Shown: positions 1 through 11,249 of the stretch, piece after piece
How positions within the stretch are numbered: position 1 is the stretch's first letter
Layout of the letters: each line of letters opens with the position of its first letter
Assembly (NCBI GenBank): GCA_020746995.1
Contig: JAGPXD010000002.1
Coordinates: forward strand, 3,162,001 to 3,226,000
Direction: 5' to 3'
Origin: Plectosphaerella cucumerina
Taxonomy: Eukaryota; Ascomycota; Sordariomycetes; Glomerellales; Plectosphaerellaceae
DNA: 64,000 nucleotides
The notes under the pieces: generated by a model
The model's input: only the letters and a program-made list of their open reading frames with translations
Databases searched by the model: none
Told to the model about the DNA's origin: nothing
Program-made: the position numbers and the translations under genes

Positions 1-890
1 TGGGAGTCGACCGAGCCCGAGCGCGGCGTCTTCACCTTTGACAACGGCGACCGCCACGCCGACTTTGCCGTCGACAATGGCCTCAGCCTACGCTGCCACA
101 CCCTCGTTTGGCACAGCCAGCTCGCCCCCTGGGTCGAGGCCGGCAACTTCGACAACGCCACCCTCATCGAGATCATGCGAGACCACGTCTACGCCGTCGC
201 CGGCCATTTCCGCGGAAAGTGCCGCCACTGGGACGTCGTCAACGAGGCCCTCGAGGAGGATGGCTCGTGGCGCCAGTCGGTCTTCTACCGCACCATCGGC
301 GAGGCCTTCCTCCCTCTGGCCTTCAAGTTCGCTGCCGAGGCGGACCCTGACGTGAAGCTGTGGTACAACGACTACAACCTGGAATACAACAGCGTCAAGA
401 CCGAGGCCACTGCGAACCTCATCAAACTCATCCGCTCCTACGGCGGCCGCATTGATGGCGTTGGTCTTCAGGGTCACCTCGTCTCCGAGAGTACCCCGAC
501 TCAGGGCACGCCTACCCCCGACCAGAGCGTCCTCGACGCCTCGCTGCGCCAGTTCACCGACCTGGGTGTCGATGTCGAGTACACCGAGGTTGATATTCGT
601 CTGAATACCCCCGCCACGCCGGAGAAGCTGGCCGTCCAGGCAGACGCCTACGACCGGGTCACCCGCTCATGCATGGACAACGACCGCTGCATTGGCCTGA
701 CTCTCTGGGTGAGTGGAAGTCGCACCGAAAGGGGGAAGACTCTTGCTGACACTTTGACCAGGGCATCTCTGACAAGTACTCGTGGATCCCCGGCGTGTTC
801 GAGGGCGAGGGCGCTGCGCTGGTCTGGGACGAGGAGTACAACAAGAAGCCCGCCTACGCCGCCATCCTCAACGCCATCAAGGACTCGTAG
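1..890 (+). CDS. GH10 endo-1,4-beta-xylanase, 5'-truncated by the window edge
   Basis: Secreted hydrolase of xylan backbones (glycoside hydrolase family 10). The reading frame is open from base 1. Exons 1..708 and 762..890, with a 53-nt GTGAGT...AG intron at 709..761. Visible family landmarks are the TLVWHSQ strand, the acid/base Glu in WDVVNEAL (residue 82 of the visible part), the nucleophile Glu in EYTEVDIR (residue 196) and a C-terminal Trp-containing GISDKYSW segment encoded by exon 2. The N-terminus, with any signal peptide or CBM1, lies upstream of the window. Both catalytic Glu residues are present, so the enzyme should be active. Confidence 0.93.
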
Positions 891-1334
891 AGGTGTGCGA
901 AGGACGCAAACATGTACAAACACGCATATAAGTGGGAGTGTAAATAAAAGCGCCGCAGGATTCTTATCTCCGCACTTCTTTCCGTGGTGTCCAAAGATCC
1001 AAGTTTGCTCGTTATGGTGGGGGAGCCGTTATCTGCGAGTCACAGTCGGGTCGTTGTGTTTGTAATCAGGCGTCAGCGGGGGGGCGTCGGAGCTGATGCC
1101 GACTCATCCCGGCTTGCCCAAAGTTCCTGCCTTGTCTGTTAGTGGTCTAACTGCCGATGCCCCGCGATGCTCGGTGGGGGCATGATGAAGTGACCCGGAC
1201 ACGAAATGGCGTCAAGGGGAGCTCTCGCCGCGACCGGCTCTCATACATACTTACCTCGTCGACCCCTCGATATCTTGGCCTTGAGGCCCTTCCCCCTCAA
1301 GTTTGTTCACCGGTATCTCATAGCATACAGCACC
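891..1334. other. intergenic, xylanase 3' end to dehydrogenase start
   Basis: 444 bases between two genes on the same strand. They should hold the xylanase terminator and the dehydrogenase promoter. I see no coding sequence or repeat. Confidence 0.6.
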
Positions 1335-2530
1335 ATGGGTTCCCTTGCTTCATCCAACCCCCTCAGCAACGATGTTGTCCTCATTGTCGTGCCTGCACAG
1401 GCCAATCAAGAATGGATAGACCGTGTCAAGGCCAAGTACCCTGGCATCACGGTACGCTGGGAGTACCTCGCCATCGGCGGGCCCAAGACGACCGAGGACC
1501 TGCCGGCTGACATCTGGGACGGCGTCACCATCTACTCGGGCTTCGTCACAGGTCCCTCGGCCGGCATGGACAAGGTCCGTTTCATCCAGCTGCCATCGGC
1601 AGGCGCCGACCGCTGGCTTGATCACCACCTCTACAAGAACAGGCCCGACGTCGTATTTAGCACCGCCAACGGCGTACACCCGTGAGTTTACGGCGGGTGA
1701 ACGGGACAAGACCAGCCGCTAACAGGACCGCACAGTCCGCAGATCGCCGAATGGGTCATCGCAACATGGTTGAACAACCAGCACCATCTGCTACGGTATC
1801 ATGGCTTCCAGCAGCAGGCTACGTGGAAGCGTCTGAGCGATCCTGTCGATGACTCGGTCGGCCTCCGCATGTGAGGCAACCCCATCTCACTCTTATCTAC
1901 CTCTTGGTTTGATCTGACCTCAACCTCAGGGGTGTTCTTGGCTACGGTGCCATCGGCCGGCAGTGCGGCCGTCTCGGCCAAGCCCTCGGCATGGAGGTGT
2001 ACGCGTACACGCGCGGCGAGCGGTCGACGCCCGTGTCCCGTCGCGACGACAGCTACTGCGTTCCCGGCACAGGCGACCCCGACGGTCTCATCCCCTCAAA
2101 GTGGTTCCACGGGGCGTCTCGCGAGTCCATCGACCACTTCCTCGCCCAGGACCTCGACCTCCTCGTCATCGGTCTGCCCCTAACACCTGAGACGGACGGC
2201 CTCTTCGGCCGCGAGCAGTTTGAGATCCTGTCGAAGCGCAAGACGTTCGTCTCAAACATCGCTCGCGGACGCCTCATCCAGCAGGACGCTCTGATCGAGG
2301 CTGTCGAGTCGGGGAAGATTCGCGGCGCCGCCCTCGACGTGACGGAGCCCGAGCCGCTGCCAGACGGCCACCCGCTGTGGACGGCGCCCAACGTCTACAT
2401 CACGCCGCATATCAGCGGCATCACGACGAAGTACTGGGACCGCGCCCTGGACATTCTCGAGACCAACATCGACCACCTCGCCAAGGGTGAGCCGCTCATC
2501 AACGTAATCGACCGGAAGCTCAACTACTGA
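1335..2530 (+). CDS. D-isomer-specific 2-hydroxyacid dehydrogenase
   Basis: NAD(P)-dependent oxidoreductase interconverting 2-oxo acids and D-2-hydroxy acids (glyoxylate/hydroxypyruvate reductase-like family). Exons 1335..1681, 1736..1870 and 1930..2530 give 360 residues. The Rossmann dinucleotide motif GYGAIG opens exon 3. Catalytic features are the Arg in NIARGRLIQQ, the Glu in DVTEPEPLPDGHPLW and the His in PHISGITTKYWDR. The start is chosen at ATGGGT in the context CACCATGGG; an upstream in-frame extension from 1206 has no family similarity. The physiological substrate cannot be read from sequence. It is not obviously linked to its neighbours. Confidence 0.88.
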
Positions 2531-4604
2531 GGCGGTCGTGAGAGTTGGGAGTCTGCCAAGCTGCACTCGGGAGCCCCGCGCGGGGCGTGACTCGCTCGAC
2601 CGGCCGATTCGCCGGCCCTCTCTGCGTCGTAGGCATCGGAGCTCGGTGCGGCCGGCTTGGCCCCGGTGCCGGCCGCCTCTTCCAAGGAAACTCGGGGCCC
2701 AACGCCCAGGCCGGACGGACTGAAAGGGGGGAGCGGCGAAGGTGGTTCTCGCCACGGAGCCAACACGGGCCCCCCTGGGCAGAAAAGGGGGAGCCGGGCG
2801 GGTTCAAGGCTGTCCTAGAAGGTTCGCGGGATGTGCCGTTGGCGGGAATACCACAAAGAGGGTCCGGGTTCTTTCGCTGCCCCTTCTGACTCGAGAGAGT
2901 TGGTGGAAGCTGGGATTTGCCCCTTTCCGAGACTTTGACCAAGAGAAGCGAAGAGAGAGATCGTCAGGGCGGTCTTGTAGGGGGGGGGGGGGGGGGGGAA
3001 CTGAGCTTGCTGCTTGCACTTGCATGGTTGCACGGCTTGCCTCTCGCTGATTTCTTACTCGTAATCCAGCGCAGGCCCTTTCTGACAGTGCTGATCTCGC
3101 GCGCCGGGGATGTGGTGCCGCCCGATGTTCCGCGCCTTGGTATGGGGAGGCCTGAGACACTTTACCACGAGGGCTTGTCAGGTCCCCCTTTCAGTGGAGG
3201 ATTTGAAATCAAAGGCGGCCGCCTGCCCGCTATCCTCGTCGGACCGTAGCGTGCCCCGGATTTCGGGCAAAGGAATTCGCCTCCATGACTCGATTGGAAC
3301 CCCGAGGGATAGCTTCGATTCATGTTCGAGCAGCCAGAAGGGGATTGGGCTTCCTCTTGCCCTACCTTGCCTTACCTGCCCTCGTCCCTCAGCTGTCGGG
3401 CGCGTCTCACCCGCGCTATGCTGGAAGCTCCGTTGGCAATGCGAGTCGGGATCAAGGCTGATGGGCTGGGGCCGCTGGGCTGGAGGGGGCATGATGCGGA
3501 GGAGCAGCGCCACCCCGGGGCACATGCGGTGTTAGACCGTTGTCGCGTGTGACCACATCGAGGCCGGGGCCGAACTCTATTAACTGGATGGGACTTGGCA
3601 TCTGGGGGCCTTCTTTTGCAGTGCACCAAGGGATCTCAAAGGGTCTTGGAGGCCAAGAGGGCCAAGACGATCCGAGGAGATGGAGGGGGGAATAGAGCCA
3701 GCAGACGCCCTCGATAGCAGCATCCCCTCATGACGACCCGCCGACCACAACATCATCGGTCCAAGTCTTTCCCTGGCAAGTCTGAACCGGGGGAACTGAT
3801 ACAGGATATATCGGCACCGCGCCCTTCTAGTGTCGATGTTCGCCCCAACCTAGAAACACGCCGCGAGTCAGAAGTCGTCATGGGGGGCAGCGCTTAATCG
3901 GCCGATCACCACGCCGCGTTCTGGACCCTGCCAATCCAGGACAATTCCCGGGCACCGCACGACCTCCAACACCGCTGAGCATCCGCTCTCTTTCGGAGGC
4001 TTCTCGGAATGGGAGAGGCAGAGGGAGGAGGGGGAGATGCGGTGCCCACATATGACGAATGGCCTTCGTAACGACCTACCAGACGCCAGCTCGCGCCGAA
4101 AAGGGGCGAGCCCTCAGGTCCATCCCCCTTGAGCAACAAAGGGGCCGTGCTGCTGGGACGAGACGGGCAAGACGGGTTGACCTCCATCTGGGCCGGGCGA
4201 ACTGACAATCGCACGCGCTCACCTGCCGAGCAACATCTGCCGAGACAGCCAAGCAGGCCAATCCCTCCCCCCGTTTCCTCTACCCGAGTCGTTCCATCCT
4301 CGGCGCGCTGACTCCTCTGCCTGCTAGTCATTCGTCATTCATCCAGTGACGTTAGAGAAGCAACACTGCCACTGGGCCTCCCATCCTTTATACACCTCTT
4401 GCCGTCCACCTCCTTGCTCCGACTCGAGGTCTTCGTAGCTCTTCTCCCATCCGACTTCCCAGACAGAACACACACGACGACCTCAGTTCCTCCCCTTTCC
4501 GGACGAGCCAGCATGGTCGACAACCTGTCCGTCCCCACAAGGTGACATTGGTTCGCTCCGTCTCCTGAACGGAGCCCTCCCGGCATTCCTTCCACCCACA
4601 CATC
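2531..4604. other. long intergenic region with poly-G tract
   Basis: About 2.07 kb without a credible gene. Short frames on both strands lack codon bias or any recognisable domain. It contains an uninterrupted run of 19 G at 2980..2998. The last 270 bases, rich in pyrimidine, are probably the promoter and 5' leader of the DUF7703 gene and include a small upstream reading frame at 4513..4545. Confidence 0.5.
4513..4545 (+). promoter_or_regulatory. upstream ORF in the DUF7703 gene leader
   Basis: An ATG-initiated 10-codon frame (MVDNLSVPTR, stop TGA) ends 59 bases before the main ATG at 4605. If the transcript starts upstream of 4513, this uORF could dampen translation. The transcript start is not known, so this is only a candidate. 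Confidence 0.3.
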
Positions 4605-5828
4605 ATGTTCGACATTGACAACGGCATCGTCAGCAACAGCTCCGAGGGACTAAACTACACCCTTCCCATCGTCGTCTTTCTTGCCGTCGCCCTCTACAAC
4701 GTTATCGAGCTCGCCATCCTCATCTTCGCCTCCTTCCGCAACCGCCATGGCCTGTACTTCTGGAGCTTCTGCGTCGCCACCTTTGGCACCGTGCCATACT
4801 CGCTCGGCTTCCTTCTCAAGGGTCTGGGGATCAACACTTCAGATGCCGTTTTCGTCTATGTCACCTTGATAGTCGTCGGCTGGACGTGTCTTGTCACGGG
4901 CCAGTCGGTCGTCCTCTACTCGCGACTACATCTCGTCGATCGAAACCCGACGCATCTGCGGTGCGTGCTGGTTATGATCATCGTGAACGGCATCATGTGT
5001 CATGTCACGATTGCTGTTCTCATCTACGGTTCCAATTCGAGCGCCTCAAACCGCTTCCTCTTGGCCTATTCAATCGCCGAAAAGGTACAGGTGTCAATCT
5101 TCTTCGTCCAGGAGTGCATCATCTCGGGTCTATACATCGCCGCCACCATCCGTTTTTTCCGCCACTCCGTCCTCCATCCTTCGTCGACCCGCCACAAGAC
5201 ACTTTGGCACCTCATCAGTGTGAACGTCATCGTCATCCTGCTCGACATAACAATCCTCGGCCTCGAATATACCGGCCTCTACGAAGTGCAGACGGCATAC
5301 AAGGCATTCGTCTACACCATCAAGCTGAAGCTTGAATTCAGTGTCCTCAATAAACTCATGGACCTAACGCGCATGCGCAGCGTCTCCAACACATCCGGTG
5401 GCGCCATGCAGGAGACGCCGCCATGCCCTTCTTGTCGCGAAGACTTCATCTTCGACGGCTCCCAGCAAATGCACACATGCCTGGAGGGAACCATGGCACT
5501 CGGTCGCCTCGACGGCAAGTCCGTCACCCTGGCGCCGCCTCGACCCCGCCCCGGCAGCATCACCATCGCCGCCGACCCAGGCTTCTCCCGCTCTGGCCCG
5601 CCACCGGCGCGAGACGCTTTACCAAGCGATGGCATCATGGTCATGACCACCACTTCGGTCAACGTGACATCCGAGGACGAGTTGGAGCGGCAGTGGCAGA
5701 GTCTCAGGCGGATATCCAGCGATAGGGAGCCGCATCGCGGCAGTGTAGCCACAGCATCGACCATGGAGCCCGATCAGAGAAAATCGGCGTCCTCGTCCGA
5801 TGCAGCCCTGACCAAGGTTGAGGTATAG
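4605..5828 (+). CDS. DUF7703-type integral membrane protein
   Basis: A single-exon gene for 407 residues. The N-terminal ~260 residues hold about seven hydrophobic segments (the first near LPIVVFLAVALYNVIELAIL, the last near FVYTIKLKLEFSVLNKLMDL), followed by a ~145-residue hydrophilic Pro/Ser-rich cytoplasmic-type tail. The core (YNVIELAI, HGLYFWSF, LGFLLKG) matches the fungal DUF7703 family, which is arranged like seven-helix receptors of the PTH11 type but has no established function. There is no signal peptide; N-linked sequons (NSS, NYT) lie in the short N-terminus. Family assignment is from recognition; a role in sensing is only inference. Confidence 0.8.
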   Translation: MFDIDNGIVSNSSEGLNYTLPIVVFLAVALYNVIELAILIFASFRNRHGLYFWSFCVATFGTVPYSLGFLLKGLGINTSDAVFVYVTLIVVGWTCLVTGQSVVLYSRLHLVDRNPTHLRCVLVMIIVNGIMCHVTIAVLIYGSNSSASNRFLLAYSIAEKVQVSIFFVQECIISGLYIAATIRFFRHSVLHPSSTRHKTLWHLISVNVIVILLDITILGLEYTGLYEVQTAYKAFVYTIKLKLEFSVLNKLMDLTRMRSVSNTSGGAMQETPPCPSCREDFIFDGSQQMHTCLEGTMALGRLDGKSVTLAPPRPRPGSITIAADPGFSRSGPPPARDALPSDGIMVMTTTSVNVTSEDELERQWQSLRRISSDREPHRGSVATASTMEPDQRKSASSSDAALTKVEV

Positions 5829-6300
5829 ACAGAGCGGGCATATTATGTTGTTAGCCTAGCAATCTCACGATTAATGACATCCTTTGGATCAACCCGAGTT
5901 GCACTTGGCCGCAGATCGGCGACGTAAATGAAGCGCGAGATGGCTGAGCTTAGAGTTGCTCGGGAAAGTTCAGTCGAACCAGACCCTTCGTCTAAAGTCA
6001 TTCAAATTTCACCACCCTCTATCTGACGCTTCAAAACCTTAACCAGCCTGTCGGTCGTCAGCTACGTCACTCGCGAGGACACCTCACGGGCTGATTTCCG
6101 AGCCCATGACCGAGAATCGGTGCAGTATCGCAAGCCGTCTCCCGACAGATCGTGCTACATGTTGATTATGAATTATTTAAGAGACCTAGGCCTCAGTCGC
6201 AGAAATGGGACGTACCCCCCGCGGCCTGTGCCCGGTGATTACATGTACCTCCATACCCTCAGCATTCTGCCGCACCTTACTGACCACGGCGAATCTCCAT
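5829..6300. other. intergenic, convergent 3' ends
   Basis: 472 bases between two converging genes. I see nothing in it beyond probable 3' UTR and terminator sequence for both. Confidence 0.5.
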
Positions 6301-7338
6301 TCACCAAGAAGCCAGCAGTCCAACGCCGGCGACCATGCTGATACCCCAAGCCGCCATGATAGCACCGATCGCACCCCAGCTGTTGGGCGTGAGCGCACGA
6401 GCGGCGTTCTCATCGGTGCCATTGTTGGCGGGTTCCTCGGCGTCACCAACGTCGACCAGGAACATGGGCTGAACAATGGCGATGCCCGACTCCCACGTGG
6501 AGCTATTACCAAACGCGGCGCGGGTGCCCGTCGGCGAAGGACGACCGGCCGAGTCGAACGGTACCGTCTCGGTCACGGCATCGTCCGAGTCCCGCCACCC
6601 GGAAGTGAACGGCACTCCCCTGTATGACACCGTCGTGGTCACGCCGTTCCACTCGAAGGTCTCGGTCTCGAACTCGTTGTTGTTGTTTCCGCCGCCGATG
6701 TATTGGAAGCGGCAAGCCGTCCTGCTAGCCAGCTCGGTCAAGGGAAAGTTTGAATAGCAGCCGGCGTAAAGCTCGGCCGAATAGCCGCTATGAGGGTGAC
6801 TTATGTCAGTATAGCACAATAGAGTAACCTCCCTTCGTCGCCAGGACCGGTCTCACCTCGGGCAGCAGGCAATGGCCGTCTCAGTAGGCTCAAGAATCGT
6901 GGTGAACATGTTGGCGATCCAATTGGCGTAAGGAAACTCGGTTGTATCAGTCGGACTGCCGTTGGGGAACACGGTCGGGCTGAAGAGGCCCGTCGCGCTG
7001 ACGGAGCCATTGTTCATGGCGGCGATGCCGACGGTCGCCCAATCCTGGGGGCACTGGTTGGCGGGCGAGTAGTAGTGGCTGAGAGTCGGCTGCACGTCGG
7101 TGTTCTGATCCTCGTAGATCTCCTCGAGCTTGTCGCCGTTCGGCCTGCACTCCTCCTGGATCTCATACCCATCGCACCCATCGACATAGTATGCCGCGCC
7201 ATAGCTGAAGCCGGGCAATGCTACACCGCTCCTGATGGGGCTCCCAGAGGTCGCGCACGCTGCGGGGGCAGTCCAGGTTGTGGTCAGGGGCCCGGCATTA
7301 TGCCACTCGAGTGGTCCTCCAGTCTTGACGGCAGACAT
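6301..7338 (-). CDS. hypothetical protein with C-terminal membrane anchor
   Basis: Exons 6857..7338 and 6301..6787 (minus strand), joined across a 69-nt GTGAGA...AG intron, give 322 residues. The splice restores ACCPSGYSAELYAGC, a Cys-Pro-Ser-Gly-Tyr motif common in fungal surface proteins of unknown function. The body carries several Cys, sequons and a TTTVSY region. A single hydrophobic segment near the C-terminus (WGAIGAIMAAWGISMVAGVG) is the only membrane segment; no classical signal peptide is visible at the chosen start (MSAVKTGG). An in-frame ATG at 7395 would add 19 residues. I do not recognise the function. Confidence 0.72.
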
Positions 7339-9117
7339 ATTGGCGGCGGGTAGCGACGGATGAGGGCGAAAGTGAGCAGGGGTCTTTTGACGCAAGTTGA
7401 AGTGTAATATTGCCGGTGCAATCAGAGGCTGCCGTCCGCGGTGGGTTTGGTCATGGGAGGCGCGACTTTACCTTTTATATGTGAAGGCTGCGACTTGTCG
7501 ATCGCGACCTGGGCCTTCAGCCCTGGAAATGCCGGTGACGCGACCCCAGACGCATCGCGCGGATCGGTGCATCTTGAAGAAGATTTCCACGAATCACACA
7601 TCCATTCAAGGCTTGGCCGGCTCAAACTGGTTGAACAACCTCATCCGTCAGGGCGAAGAAAAAGCCCCAAATGCAGAGATGGTGCAGGCCGAGTCCGGGG
7701 TTGTGGACCTGGGAGAGGGTGCCAAGGGTGCTCGGCTCCACTACTACAGGTCCTCTCCCCAGCGTGTGTGCTGCAGCCTGCAGGCCGAGTCGGACGTTAG
7801 TTGCTTATCACGGAGGCTACAGGGGGGGGCACCAAGGTCCAGACTGCGCCCGGCGCTCAACTTGAAGGGCCTCAAAAGCAGAGGGAGCCAGGCCCGGCCG
7901 CGATGCGTGGCCAACGGGCATGGAATCCAGGAGGTAGGAAGCTGCAGGAGTCCGGTGACACATCGGAGGTGCCACTGGGTACTTTCAGCATATCGAGATT
8001 CATGGATGCCAATGTTGACGGTGTCCCGCCAATAGCTGGGCATGACGTAGCAACCGTGCTTATGCACCACCACCTCAAGCTTCCTGCGGTGCACAACAAC
8101 AGGCACCTGTCGTCGATTCACGCATTTTCCGTGTCTTGGCTGGCTTTCTGGGGTTTCTGTTTCGTCACAGGCCCGATACTCCTCTTCGTCACACCAATCC
8201 TTTCGTCTAGACGCAGGTCTGATTGGTATGAAGGGAAGTCAAGTGACGGGACCTCACGCCGCTGATCTGAATCCAGAATGAGGGAGTGTGGTGACATAAT
8301 TACGAGTTGCCTGTCTCGGACATGGACATGCCAACTCACCGAGCGCAACTTCTGCGGGAGCTTGTCAGAGCCTCCTCTGTAAGGAACTCTGCCAGTTCCA
8401 TCGAGAAGATACAATGAGGTCTGATGCAATAAGATTAACGGGGTCATAGTGGAATCTGATTGTAAATGGCTCCGCCAGTATGCAGTTGGCTATGTGCGGG
8501 ATTGTCGGCAGGCGAACAGGGATGACTGTGGAAGGGAAGCATCGTCACATCCGTCGCGGATGCAAAGTTGAAGACACTTGATTTTGATTATAGACCTTCG
8601 AGCAATTAGATGTCCCGAAGAAGACTGCCACTTGCCTTATCTCTGGCTGCTGCCCTCATCCGACATTCAAAGTAATCGAACAAAGGCCCCCCACCTGGCA
8701 ATTGTGACTACCTAAGTAGAGAACCAAATGTCGTCGAGACAAACACTTGTTGCTAAGACAGAGAGACCATGTAACTTGTAGCTAGTGACATCATTCATCA
8801 TTCATACTGTTTATGCCTCACTGGTTCTTGCGCCTTGAAAGGGTTCAGTCTTCAAGCGACGGCCATAGCTGCTCGGCATGATGTCGCGGGGTTGGCCAGG
8901 GAGGCTCGGTACTTGTGGTTTACCAGGCACCTTGTCTGCGGCTTGTTATTTATTCCCATCTTCCAGGACGCAGTTTTGTGTCGTGTGCAGGTAGAAAATT
9001 ATCAAATCTCGTTGTTAATATACATACTTGCAATTACGAAAATCGAATAGTAATGCTTGTAATTATTTTTGGCTGGACATATAGACAGCGCCTTTTACCA
9101 CTCGGCCATCACAATTA
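7339..9117. other. long intergenic region
   Basis: About 1.8 kb with only short unsupported frames. The distal part (about 8600-9100) is visibly more AT-rich than the flanking genes. It ends in an inverted tRNA fragment. I see no gene that I can defend. Confidence 0.5.
9085..9112 (-). repeat. inverted 5'-tRNA-Leu fragment
   Basis: On the minus strand this 28-base stretch matches the first ~30 bases of the neighbouring tRNA-Leu with only a few mismatches (GATGGCCGAGTGGT is exact, then AAAAGGCGCTGT against CTAAGGCGCTGT). It is head-to-head with the intact gene, so the two form an imperfect hairpin with a loop of about 8 bases. It lacks the anticodon and T arms, so it is a relic or a duplication product, not a second tRNA. 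Confidence 0.8.
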
Positions 9118-9225
9118 GTTGCGATGGCCGAGTGGTCTAAGGCGCTGTGTTTAGGTGTAGCTGATGACTATCAGCTCGCATTTCCCGCAGTCAGTAATGG
9201 CGTGGGTTCAAATCCCACTCGCAAC
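9118..9225 (+). tRNA. tRNA-Leu (anticodon TAG) with intron
   Basis: The acceptor stem GTTGCGA pairs with TCGCAAC at the 3' end. The D arm is GCCGAGTGGTCTAAGGC. The anticodon stem CTGTG/CGCAG is interrupted by a 29-base intron (about 9156..9184) at the canonical position after base 37. The T arm is GTGGG TTCAAAT CCCAC. The loop before the intron reads TT-TAG-G, giving anticodon TAG (reads CTA). The enlarged variable arm and D-arm sequence fit a class II leucine tRNA. The CCA end is not encoded, as is usual in eukaryotes. Confidence 0.92.
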
Positions 9226-9399
9226 AACAATGTTTGATTTTTGTCGCTTGAATTTTCAGACGATACTGTTCCGTCCAACTTCAACTACTTTTGGCGCCTT
9301 GAACGATGGCTACCTTAGGTAAGGTAATGAACAGAAGATTGTATCACACTTGGTTGGTAATTTTTCGTCGTTGAATTTCTATCCTGATTGACAGACTCG

Positions 9400-10480
9400 C
9401 TACTCCACCACCAACACACCCCTGAAGCGCACCTTGTTCGACAGCATATGCTCAACAGCTTCGGTCGCCTTGTCGAATCCAAATGGCTCAACCATGCACT
9501 TGACACCGTGGGTCGTGGCGAAGTCAATCGCCTCCTCCGAGTCGAGGGCATGACCGCTGGGCCATCCGTGGACGGAACGACCACCAATGATCAGATCGAC
9601 CGAGTTGATCTCGACGGTGCCGACGGGCGCGAGGATCAGCAGCTTGCCGCCCGGCTGCAGGGCAGCAGTGAGGGGTGCAATAGCCTTCGGGTTCGGTGCC
9701 GTGGCGATGATGAGGGCGGCGCCGCCGAGGGCAGTCAGCTTCTTGACCGGGTCATCGGCGCTCGAGTCAATGTACTCGTGAGCGCCAAGCTTCGTCGCAA
9801 AGTCCTTCTTGGAAGCGCCTGAGCTGAGCGCCGCGACCTTGTAGCCCATCTTGTTGGCGTACTGCACGGCGAGGTGGCCTAGGCCGCCGAGGCCCTGGAC
9901 GGCGACGAGGTTGCCCTGCTCAATGTTCATCTTGCGGATGCCGTTGAAGACGGTGACGCCGGCGCACAGGAGCGGGGCGACCTCGACGGGGTCGACGTTG
10001 GAGGGGACACGGACGACGGCCTCGGCCCGGAGGAGGACGTATTGCGCGTAGCCGCCATCTTGAGAGACGCCGTTGATGGCGACGTTGTCGCAACACTGGA
10101 ACTGGCCGCGTTGGCACGAGCGGCAGGACTGGTCGTGGCCTGGGAAGGGAGAGGTGTCAGGGTCGTTGCTGGGGACTGCAGACTGGGGATCTCAGCTCAC
10201 CTCCGTGCCACGGCCCGCCGACGCGATCGCCGTTCTTGACCTTGGTCACGCCGTCACCGAGCTCGACAACATCGCCGACAATCTCGTGGCCGGGAACGCG
10301 GGGGAAGACATCTCCAAAGTGGCCCTGCTGCATGCCAGTGTCGGAGTGGCACACACCGCAGGCCAGAACCTTGACGAGCACCTGGCCGGGACCGGGCTTC
10401 TTCAGCTCCAGCTCCTTCTGCACAAGTGGCCCACCGGCCTTCTCAACCTGCCACGCCTTGTACGTCTTGGGGAGGGTCAT
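9400..10480 (-). CDS. zinc-dependent alcohol dehydrogenase (MDR family)
   Basis: NAD(P)-dependent oxidation of alcohols or reduction of aldehydes. Exons 10201..10480 and 9400..10139 (minus), with a 61-nt GTGAGC intron, give 339 residues. Catalytic zinc ligands are Cys44 in CGVCHSD and His65-Glu66 in VPGHEIVG. The structural-zinc loop GGHDQSCRSCQRGQFQCC is rebuilt exactly across the splice. The nucleotide-binding motif is GLGGLG. The length fits the GroES-like ADH class. The start at MTLPKTYKAW is preferred to an upstream in-frame ATG at 10657, whose product has no family similarity. The substrate is not predictable. Confidence 0.92.
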
Positions 10481-11249
10481 GATGCTGTTGAACGTGTGCG
10501 AAGATGCGGTGTATCGTAGTATGCAACTGGGATTCCAGACTGGAACGGGGTGAGAAAGAGGTGACAACCGCACTTTATAGCTCACTGCCCGCGCGGGGAG
10601 CGTCACCGTATCATTGCCCAACTGGATCGGCACTTCCGGCGTCTTCGACCACTTCATGCTGATGTCACCGTCACCGACCGGCCGGGAGCGGGGGAAGCTG
10701 TCTCAGAGAGCTCCAGACAGGCTTGACAGGGGCATGCCGCGCTAGACGACGGATCAGTCGGGAATGCGACGGCGCGGGCGCAGGCTTGACCCGCCCTGCC
10801 ATCCGCAATGGGCGGACAGCTCGCAAAAAAACCTTGGAGGCTGCCGTGCCGAGGGCCCGAGGGATATCGGGGACGTAGAGAGACAATGAATGCGACTTGC
10901 TTACTACTAAACATGTCGTTGCCCCGCATGCCGCGGCGGGGTTAGGTCCGTTTTAACAGCGAAAAGTCCGATACAAAGGTCGCGAAGGGCGAAAGACGAC
11001 GCCGTTTTCCAATCACAAGCATGCGGGGGTTGGCCCAGACCAGTGGTATGAGTCGCGTGCAGAAATACGGCGATACGGTCAAACATCGATCCATGAACAG
11101 CAGGGTTAGCGTGAGGCAAGGTGAATGCTTGATATCGCACGGCGAGCCGGATGGCTCTGCATGAATGGTATTGTGTGAGCTCGCTAGTCTTGAAAGATAC
11201 TTGCCGCCGTTCTTTACGCCATCTGAGGTCGAAATCCAGCCAACTGTCG
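10481..11249. other. intergenic: ADH promoter and VTA1 3' flank
   Basis: 769 bases between the ADH start and the end of the VTA1 gene, both on the minus strand. They should carry the ADH promoter. No gene is apparent. Confidence 0.5.

Noticed and set aside
5669..5678. ACATCCGAGG within the DUF7703 coding sequence
   Set aside because: An exact match to the cluster motif but inside an exon far from the cluster; treated as chance.
7397..8265. overlapping plus-strand frames of 154-212 codons
   Set aside because: No codon bias, no domain, no plausible splice partners.
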